25,850 bases of DNA. Source: Nemertoderma westbladi. Lineage: Eukaryota > Xenacoelomorpha > Nemertodermatida > Nemertodermatidae. The notes under the pieces were generated by a model. The model was not told the origin of the DNA, searched no databases, and saw only the letters and a list, made by a program, of their open reading frames with translations. Of the stretch, positions 19,128 through 25,850 are shown one piece after another. The position numbers and the translations under genes are program-made. The DNA is taken from the NCBI GenBank assembly GCA_032718475.1, contig JAUCBJ010002045.1:1-25850 (forward strand), given 5' to 3'. Numbering within the stretch: the first letter of the stretch is position 1; each line of letters opens with the position of its first letter.

Positions 19128-19144
19128 TATGGAATTGCCCATAT

Positions 19145-19594
19145 AGAATCATTTTATTGTATATTTTGGCAGCTACGAAAAGCAGACAGATCCCACGATA
19201 GTTTGTTGGTATGCCGAGGTCTCCTTTCTTGGGGAGAGGCTTTAGTTGACCTTTAGTCCAAATTGGTGGTGGCTTTTTCCCCTTTTAACATCCGGTTGCA
19301 AACATTCAATAATGGTCTGTTTAGCACTCCTGTTTTCCATACCTCCGCTGGGATTTCATCTAATCCACTCGCTTTATTATTGGACATGCTTGTAATGCTT
19401 CTTTGGAGTTCGGCAGGTGTGAAGTCCCCTGTTTCTATAGGTAGTGTCTTGTCATATATTTTCCTTGTAGGGCTGACCTCGATGTTTGGTGGCTGCCTAA
19501 GCAAGTTGCTGAAGTGATTTTTCCACTTCCCAACACGTTCTTCAGGACTATCGGCTTTGAGGCGCCCCTTTGCACAACTTTTCCGACCAGATAC
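19145..19594 (-). pseudogene. LINE linker and start of reverse transcriptase
   Basis: After the TAG at the end of the endonuclease segment the same frame continues as VSGRKSCAKGRLKADSPEER, then ASGLDEIPAEVWK, the usual region in front of the RT domain. A frameshift near 19255 is followed by QLKPLPKKGD, NYRGICLL and AAKIYNKMIL, which are RT motif 0-1 blocks. The coding sequence is then cut at 19145 by the inserted element and resumes at 17549 with YRIRPHIEKLLRKSQNGFRP. Confidence 0.88.
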
Positions 19595-21003
19595 CTAATT
19601 TACAGTTTGCCAGGTAAGTCTTGATTGTTGCTGTATGTGAGCAGTTGTAATTGCTTCATTTTTATAATGTATGTACTTTTCCAAGCTGATGTTGTAGGCC
19701 AATTTAAGATCGTCCTTAGCTTTCTCAACCTTGTTAATGTTCTCTGTTGTTGGTTGTTCGGTTTTAACTTTGTAGGCTATCTTAAGATCTTCTCTCTTAC
19801 AAGTAACCTCAGAGTTTTGCCATGGCACATACTGTTTTCGTTTGGGTTTCTGGGGGATATGCCTCTTAGCTGATTCCTTGTGGGCTGTTATTATATTCTG
19901 GTATATTGAATCGGTGGACTGGTCTTCATCCATATACTGAAGTGCTTCAAAGCGGTTTTGAACTTCTACTGTGTAAGCATCCTTTACTGCATTGTCAGTT
20001 CTGAGTTTCTCCCAGTCATAGTTGATTTGCTTGCTTGTCCTGGGTTTGCTGGCTCTCAAACTGAGTCTTATCTCAGCAGTCACAATTCTGTGGTCCGAAC
20101 CAATTAGGTTGAACGAGCTGTATGCCTCGCAGTTAATCATGCTGTTTCTCCACTTTTTGTTTATAAGGATGTAATCCAGTTGTGCTTTGGTTCCATTAGG
20201 GTATTGAAAGATCCATAGCTTCCCTTTACTCTTTTCGAATGTGTTGTTTGTTGGTATCAATTCACATTCTTCCATTAGGTCTAAAAGTAAGTACCCATTT
20301 CTGTTAGAACTGGTGTTATAGGTGTAATAGGTGTAGGTATAGGTGTATATAGGTGGTATAGGTGTATGTCTTCTGGGCCAATTTGCGCATTCAGGTCACC
20401 AGCAATGACTTTACCATTGTGTTTCGGAATGTCCTTTATAACTCCAGTCAGATCTTCATAAAACTTGACTGCTTGTTCTGGCTCTGAGGCATTGGTTGGA
20501 CTGTAGCAACATATAACTGTTGTCTTGGGATTCCCATCAAATGTTGCGATCATAACCCTGGAATTTATAGATTCGATGTTGTTTAGGGTCTTAAGTGCAA
20601 ATGGGCTTAGCAGAATTCCTACTCCGCCAATTGATGCATTGGCCGAGTTTCTTACTGCTGAGCTTGTTACTAACGTCCATCCATTTCCAATGTCATTGTA
20701 CTTCATGGCAGTGTCTTCATGACAAATCCGATGTTCTTGGATGCAGATGATGTCGATGTTATATTCCATGGCCAGAGCGACCATGTCACCCTGTTTGCTA
20801 TGTGCTTTCAGCGTGCGTGTGTTCATTGTAGCAATCTTTAGTGTCGTTTTACATTTCAACAGGTTGGTTCTTTTTTCTTCTCTGTCTTCTGTTCCAGTAG
20901 CCAATTCATCGACCCCAGCCTGGTGTACCACTGAGGGACGCGGTCCTTGTTGACCCGGGCGACGACCGAGCCGGTATTTCTCCTGGAGGTTTCTCATACT
21001 CAT
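19595..21003 (-). pseudogene. LINE AP-like endonuclease, broken
   Basis: The endonuclease would nick target DNA to prime reverse transcription. Conserved blocks are visible in order: IATMNTRTLK, DIICIQEHR (catalytic Glu), VICCYSPTNA (Tyr), KVIAGDLNAQIG (Asp and Asn) and, in the second frame, NLIGSDHRIVTAEI (Asp-His pair). The frame shifts after GPEDIH, where a run of GGTGTATA-like units has expanded (about 20320-20372). Downstream of that run the other frame resumes with an NRNG block followed by LLLDLMEECELIP. The second part ends in a TAG after LTWQTVN. Confidence 0.9.
20318..20372 (+). repeat. GGTGTATA-type microsatellite inside the LINE endonuclease
   Basis: Degenerate units GGTGTTATA, GGTGTAATA, GGTGTAGGTATA and GGTGTATATA lie inside the endonuclease coding region. 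On the minus strand they read as a TPITPITP stretch that has no place in the endonuclease fold, and they break the frame. Confidence 0.85.
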
Positions 21004-21460
21004 ATCTTTCAGTTGCGAGAGTAAACCGCTTGTGGTCGCAACTCCTACAAGCGTCTTCGCAGTAGGTCGCCGTTGGTTGATTACCTTCCGCCGACCTTGT
21101 CAGCATGTCTAGCCGTTGGTTGATTACCTTCCGCCTATCCATGGCCTACAGCCCTGCTGCCGACTGTAGGGGTCCTTTTGTTACACCCTGAAACAAGTGT
21201 GCCTCCTGGGTTAGGTATCCAGTATAGACAGAGCGGGGCGTGTATCATCTCTATTGCAGATGCATATCAAGCCTTTGCCTATGGTGCCCTAGCCGCTATA
21301 GCCCTCAATGACTTATTTAGTTGACGGGGCTAAACCAACCCACTCTTGATCAACTAAATAATGAGTAAGCTACTGTCGCTTATCGGGCCTGCCCTACTGG
21401 GCTGACACTAGTACCACATTACTGCCATAGTGGTAGCAGGATCTGGGGACCTGACCTGGA
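21004..21460 (-). other. LINE 5' UTR-like region
   Basis: This GC-richer segment lies upstream of the endonuclease start. It contains a 43-bp-spaced duplication of GTTGGTTGATTACCTTCCGC (about 21072 and 21115). It also holds a perfect 12-bp inverted repeat, TTATTTAGTTGA at 21311-21322 and TCAACTAAATAA at 21350-21361, able to form a stem in the element's RNA. The boundary near 21460 is judged only from the return to AT-rich sequence. Confidence 0.5.
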
Positions 21461-21619
21461 CCTGTCGATAATAAATTCTCAAAAAAATGAACAAATTCTC
21501 TACCAGCACCACAAACCATTGATTTCGAATTATGTTTCGCGCTTTCGAATTCATTTTTAAGAAAGGGAAAGTATGGACGCACTGGTATCATGTCCGGGAA
21601 TATATTTAATATTGTTTTT

Positions 21620-21868
21620 ATTTAGATTCATGACAACCCCCCCCCCCCCAAAAAAAATAATTTATGCATGAAAATTGCAGATAGGAGGTGGGGGGGGGGG
21701 GGGGAACTGGACGCAATAAAATTTCAACGCGCTCTAGGGGAAATTCGAAGCAAATAACAGATGATTACTCTTAAAAATAAAACTGTAACCTGTTATATTG
21801 TGTTTAGTTTATTGTTTTGGTTAAAATAACGTGCCAATGTAACCTGTTCCTAAGATGGGATTTGCGTC
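21620..21868 (-). repeat. Dispersed repeat, copy B, inverted relative to copy A
   Basis: Read on the minus strand this is AACAGGTTACATTGGCACGT, then CAATAAACTAAACACA, ATAACAGGTTACAG, GAGTAATCATCTGTTATTTG, CGAATTTCCCCTAGAG, TTTTATTGCGTCCAGT and a long C run, then CTATCTGCAA. The order and spacing match positions 1-180. A second G/C tract lies at 21638-21650. Confidence 0.85.
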
Positions 21869-22507
21869 CAGTTGAACTTACCACTTTAATCATACTATTA
21901 CTTAGATATTCATACATACACTAAAGACAAACACACAAACACTAAATAATGACAGCGAACGCAAAAATCCTAACTCACCCACGGAGGAGGAGGGAGTGAA
22001 ACCATTTCTGTTTCAAATTTCGTGCAATCTTATTAAGATTTGTAGAAAAATGATTTTTATTGGGGGCGGGGGGGGGGGGGGGGCATTACCTGAATAAAGA
22101 GACAATATTCTAGAACATGGTGTATATCCAATATCCATAATATATCCTAAGAATTTGCCCACCGACACCATATCGTGGTTATCTAAAAATTTAAATTAGA
22201 GTTTATAAGATAAATATAAGGGAATCGGAACAAAACACACAGCTGATTGAACTATAAATATTACATTCAGAAATAATATCTTATATTGAACAACATTGCC
22301 ATAATCATAGAAATAATTTCTCTTTCCTCATTTCAGCGCCCAGCTTAATAGAAATCTATTTCTTTTTCTATATTTTTAAAGGCTAGAAATTTAATGTTAT
22401 ACAGTACAAGCGCAGTAAGGTCAGCTCTGTTTTTATAATTCGACTCAATTCATAAAATTGGATTTTTAACTACTGTGAAAAAACCTTTGACAAACGTTTT
22501 GATTACC
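21869..22507. other. AT-rich intergenic DNA with a poly-G tract
   Basis: No gene is seen. The part at 22005-22115 (CTGTTTCAAATTTCGTGCAA and a G run of about 20) resembles 5160-5230 and marks another copy of a poly-G-bearing repeat. Confidence 0.45.
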
Positions 22508-23395
22508 CCATCACCCTTAATACAACAACCATTTTTAGGGGGTCGGAGCCTCCACCCCCCCCCCCCTAATTTTTTTCAAATTTCAACAAAATGCTACGAA
22601 ATTTGGTATGATGATAGATCGACACCTTTTCTTACTGGTGGCCTGGCCGGATTTTTCAATTTATCAGTTATTTCCAGACAACAAGCCCTTAAAAAATGTC
22701 TATTTAGCAATGTTTAACCACCTCCGTAGACTTTATTTTTCGTCTTTGAAATATAATCTAGATATCATTAGAACCGCCTTCTTCTTCTGTAGATTCCGAA
22801 TCTGAAAACCGTTTTAAATTTAACCAAAAATTGGTAAAGATGTTATCAAAATACTAATGTGTAAATTTAGCTATCAGAATCGCTATAATTCTGATGTTTT
22901 GTTGTCTTTATTCTAGAATATTAATTATTATTTAGCTGAGCGTTTAAAACTTGCCATCTTGTATTTTCACTACCCATAATTAATATTCTAGAATTGAGTA
23001 AAAAAAACATTAGAATTATAGCGATTTACGTCACAAAATTTACACATTATTATTATGATAATATCTTTGCCAATTTTTGGTTAAATTTAAAATAGTTTTC
23101 AGATTCGTAATCTACATACGAAGGCGGTTCTAATGATATCTAGATTACATTCCAAAGACGTAAAATACAGTCTACGGAGGTGGTTAAACATTGCTAAATA
23201 TACATTTTTAAGGGATTGTTGTATGGAAATAACTGATAAATTGAAAAATCCGGCCATGCCCGCAGTAAGAAAAGGTGTCGAATAGCAAAATAGCAAATTT
23301 CGTTGCATTATATTGAAATTTGAAAAAAAATAGGGGGTGGGGGGGGGGGGGGGGGGTGGGCTCCGACTTGCTAAAAATGGTTGATGGTGTATATT
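22508..23395. mobile_element. Foldback element: long imperfect palindrome of about 890 bp
   Basis: The left arm (about 22508-22935) and the right arm (about 22980-23395) are inverted copies. Matching blocks include ACAACCATTTTTAG, GTCGGAGCC, AAATTTCAA, CACCTTTTCTTAC, GGCCGGATTTTTCAATTTATC, AGTTATTTCCA, TTTAGCAATGTTTAACCACC, GATATCATTAGAACCGCCTTC, AACCAAAAATTGG and ATTCTAGAAT. The arms are separated by only about 45 bp near 22936-22979. Each arm has a C or G run at the same place. No transposase is present. The short frames on either arm are mirror copies of one another. Confidence 0.92.
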
Positions 23396-23479
23396 ATTAT
23401 GATTCCGAGTCTTAGTTAAATGCATTATGGCAGTGATTCCAATATCATGCTAAATAATTCAATAATATTATTAACTTAG

Positions 23480-24554
23480 TCGAAACCCAAAGGATCTTCA
23501 GTTATTTCTCCGTATAACGCCCAGAAAGACCCCGCATGTGCGGGATTCTTTAAAAACAACAGATGGATTGAAAAGGTCTTGAAAGCTACAGGCCAGGTAA
23601 GCTGCGGTAATAATAAAATTGCACTTATTGGTAACAGCATTGGTAAATCTTAAAAGTAATAAGTTACAAACAAATTAACAAAATAGACAATAATTTTCAA
23701 CGAGTCTGACAGCAGATACAGGTTGACCATTGTGGCTAAAGATGACGACAGCGCCAATTGCGTTGCAAAACCCGCCATGTTTGTCCACTTTCGGAAACCA
23801 CCGCGTGTCGACTATGTCATTGATTTTTGGCTACCGGCTGTTCTCGGTTGGTACACAGTAGTTTCATAAGAAACCACAGTGTGCCCGCACAGACACTGCG
23901 TACACAAGTTCCAGTCGAGAATTACCTATTTCGTAAGACGTATCGAGCATTCATGACAGGATAGTGAATATAGATGGCTGCCATCCATCAATGCCGCGAT
24001 GAAAGTAGTTCACAACAACAATTATAGCTTAATAATGTGTTAATGTACTTTTAGAATGTCAGAGGAACTTTGTTGGTTGGAAATACTCAAGATAAATTAC
24101 TCGAAAATGGATCGGCTCAGCAGTACCTAAGTCGTAGAAATCAGTTTGGAGCGGGTAAGTCAATGGTACTAGTAAGGGGTGTTGAGTCAATGGTAGGCCT
24201 ACTGGATTGAGTCAATGGTACTAGTAAGGAGAGTAGAGTCAATGAAGGGGTGTTGACGAGTCAATGGTAGGCCTACTGGTTGAGTCAATGGTACTAGTAA
24301 GGAGAGTAGAGTCAATGAAGGGGTGTTGACGAGTCAATGGTAGGCCTACTGGTTGGGTCTATGGTACAAGTTTGGGTGGATGTGTCAATGGTATTATACA
24401 TAACGAATAACAGAAACAAAAGCTCTCATAAGAACATTGTCGTTACAGGGCATTCTAGAGCAGAACACGAAGGACACAGTGCTGCCATGGGTCACATTGG
24501 AGGGAATAAGAGTCGCAGTTGACAATCAGACTTGGTTGGAGTTTTTGCTTCACG
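23480..24554 (+). CDS. Candidate multi-exon gene, unrecognised, partial
   Basis: Three exon-like segments on the plus strand have fitting splice sites. The first, 23480-23596, encodes a segment with SVISPYNAQKDPACAGFF ending EKVLKATGQ, donor CAG|GTAAGC. The second, 24055-24154 or 24055-24171, encodes NVRGTLLVGNTQDKLLENGS and SRRNQFGAG. The third, 24449-24554, encodes GILEQNTKDTVLPWVTLEG and AVDNQTWLEFLLHG, donor G|GTAAAA. The last block in particular looks like genuine folded protein. Phases fit throughout only if exon 2 uses the donor at 24172 (CTA|GTAAGG). The better-consensus GTAAGT at 24155 shifts the frame to an early stop. Start and end lie outside the three segments. I do not recognise the family. 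Confidence 0.4.
24156..24365 (+). repeat. Tandem repeat of about 73 bp beside a candidate splice donor
   Basis: About 2.7 units contain GAGTCAATGGTACTAGTAAGG, GAGAGTAGAGTCAATGAAGG and GAGTCAATGGTAGGCCTACTGG. GTAGGCCTAC recurs at 24193, 24267 and 24340 (spacing 74 and 73 bp). The array begins at the 5' splice site of the candidate exon at 24055, and each unit repeats a CTAGTAAGG donor-like word. Confidence 0.9.
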
Positions 24555-25203
24555 GTAAAACTTCCTGTTTCTATCACTGCGAATGTTGCAATAATAATAT
24601 AAAGAGGTTTATCTACATATTTTGGATTCCATAAATGTGTTAATGAAAAATATGACTTTTAATATATGGGGGGGGGGGGGGGGGGGGGGGGGGAGAATGG
24701 CAGATCTTATTTTATTCGTAAGCGAGAGAGGTATTTTATTTACAAAAAGACGAAGAATTGGCTTCGGTTGGAATTGGCCAGAAGTATTTTGTCAAGAACT
24801 GGCTTTAGGGCAGGTTTGATATAAAGCATTTTGAACAAGAGTGTCTTTATACAATTTTGTAACTATAACGCATAATATGCGTATTGCATAAAAATTATTT
24901 AATATTATTAAATAATTTTTTTTCATGATCACAAGACGGCACTGAAAACAGTAGACCACAAAACTGAATCAATTGTGGCACCTATCTTCTGCATATCATT
25001 CATTTTATATGCTACCTAAAATTTTACGTTTTTTAGGTGCCAAATACGTTTTTATCAGTTTTACACGTCCCTGTGTGGGTAACACAGGGACGGGTTATGG
25101 ATTTTCGGGTCCCCGGCAAAATTTTTGGACCCCGTTGGTAAAAAGTCATTATTAAGTAAAAAGTAAAACACAATATTTAAAATTTACCGCCCTTTTTGCC
25201 TTA
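24555..25203. other. Intron or intergenic DNA with a 30-base poly-G tract and a hairpin
   Basis: A G run of about 25 bases lies at 24668-24693. A frame just after it reads MADLILFVSERGILFTKRRR and ends at a possible donor (GGCAG|GTTTGA). It could be an exon, but it has no clear acceptor and no motif. A perfect inverted repeat CGTCCCTGTGT, GGGTA, ACACAGGGACG lies at 25066-25092. Confidence 0.4.
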
Positions 25204-25850
25204 TGGGCGATTCCACGAAAAGGTCCCTAGCAAAATTTGAAATGATTCAACTCTACATATGATGGATGTTAAAGTAATCCAGACACCCCAAATTGTTGGG
25301 AAAACACACACTGACCCCAATATATTTATGTAACTTCAAAATCATAGGACTGAATATGAAGTAAAAATATACAATAAATCATGTAGAAAATTCAATTATT
25401 ATTATTTAATGAGGTAATTATAATTATATCTTCCTAAAATTACACCATCCGAAACACATCAATTCCATATTACTGACAGCGTAAACGCGTTGGGTAGTGA
25501 CTACTGACTAGTGACATATGAGAAATAATGAGTGACTTTGATTGTGATATGATTTTGAAAATATATTGGTAAATCAATAAATTAGACGCAACAATTACTT
25601 TAAAAAAAAGCATTTCCTTAGCCTTGTATGTGAGTACTGAACTAGTGAATAATTTCAGATAAATCTAATTGAAAATAAAAGTAAGTTAAATGTAATGGGG
25701 TTCAAGACTCAAATTCAAAACCAGATTAATTAGATGCAATAATATCACAGAAACACAATGACGTCTACAGAATTCAATAAGATGCTAAAATAGCCGAGAT
25801 ATTGGTGTTTTCAGTTTAAAAATTATTCAAAATATGAAAACGATCTGTGA
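25204..25850 (+). mobile_element. Possible left end of an element related to the nested one
   Basis: At 25205 the sequence GGGCGATTCCACGAAAAGGT resembles the inward-reading ends of the nested element (GGGCATTTCCATGGAAAGT and GGGCAATTCCATAGTGT). No matching right end and no copy of the 15-bp motif are seen before the window stops. The rest of this stretch is AT-rich and without coding potential. Confidence 0.35.

Larger units (their letters stand above)
17550..19140 (+). mobile_element. 1.59-kb DNA transposon-like element with TIRs, inserted in the LINE
   Basis: Both ends lie exactly where the LINE coding sequence is split. The left end starts GGGCATTTCCAT, and the right end read inward starts GGGCAATTCCAT. 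The similarity continues imperfectly into GTGGGACACATTAAC against GTGTCGGACGTTACAAC. The flanks give a direct duplication ATAT (17546-17549 and 19141-19144). A TA duplication with one more palindromic base on each end fits the same DNA. Removing the element and one ATAT restores the LINE frame (MIL-YRIRPH). Inside are seven copies of TGTAACGTCCGACAC and one 72-codon ORF. No transposase domain is recognisable, so it is probably non-autonomous. The superfamily is not assigned. Confidence 0.88.
16325..21460 (-). mobile_element. APE-type non-LTR retrotransposon (LINE), RTE-like, dead, with a nested element
   Basis: On the minus strand the element runs from a UTR-like 5' region (about 21460-21010) through an AP-type endonuclease (21003-19595) and a reverse transcriptase (19590-19145, then 17545-16336). 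It ends near 16325 with a short TAG-repeat tail, and no poly(A) follows. Apart from the 1591-bp insertion at 17550-19140 it is nearly full length. The single fused endonuclease-RT reading and the simple-repeat tail suggest the RTE clade, but that is an inference. It is inactivated by an in-frame stop after WQTVN, frameshifts near 19250 and 16690, and a frame-breaking microsatellite near 20330. Confidence 0.9.

Noticed and set aside
23099-23425. 108-codon minus-strand frame similar to plus-strand frames at 22475-22805
   Set aside because: The two arms of the foldback palindrome give mirror-image frames. The similarity comes from the inverted repeat, not from a gene family.
24622-24819. 65-codon frame across the poly-G tract ending in ELALGQ
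   Set aside because: The Gly run is the poly-G tract. The part after it might be an exon, but there is no acceptor or domain to support it.

Overview
This is nuclear DNA from an animal, most likely an AT-rich marine invertebrate; I cannot fix the phylum. Four things point to an animal: a split matrix metalloproteinase gene with GT-AG introns, decayed non-LTR retrotransposons, a nested terminal-inverted-repeat element, and many minisatellites and long poly-G/poly-C tracts. Nothing looks bacterial, and there are no rRNA genes or CRISPR arrays.

Layout. Positions 1-984 are non-coding, with a dispersed repeat at the very start. Positions 985-6323 (+) hold seven exons of a secreted-type matrix metalloproteinase (MMP), complete except for the first exon with the signal peptide: prodomain with cysteine switch, furin site, zinc catalytic domain, proline-rich hinge and four-bladed hemopexin domain. 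The exons join in phase into 517 residues plus a stop. Positions 6324-9800 are 3' flank and repeat-derived DNA, including a tRNA-like SINE head. Positions 9800-12600 hold two 5'-truncated LINE fragments, two related C/G-rich minisatellites in opposite orientation, and an array of 36-bp hairpin units. Positions 13455-16267 (+) are a long first-exon-like ORF (938-947 aa) for an Asn/Lys/Ser-rich, probably disordered protein with 15-residue repeats and a duplicated FSPYPPLK motif, once preceded by a KEN box. Positions 16325-21460 (-) are a nearly full-length but dead APE-type LINE, interrupted at 17550-19140 by a 1.59-kb element with terminal inverted repeats and seven copies of a 15-bp motif. Positions 22508-23395 form a roughly 0.9-kb foldback palindrome. 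Positions 23480-24554 (+) carry three exon-like segments of an unrecognised gene beside another tandem repeat. The last 650 bp may begin an element with ends related to those of the nested element.

The most striking point is that short tandem duplications of 40, 41 and 43 bp coincide with functional boundaries of the MMP gene. About 11 copies contain the 3' splice site of the catalytic exon, 12 copies contain its 5' splice site, and two contain the stop codon. The second most striking is the nested element with its array of identical 15-bp motifs and a small basic ORF. I ran no database searches; family names rest on motifs read from the translations.
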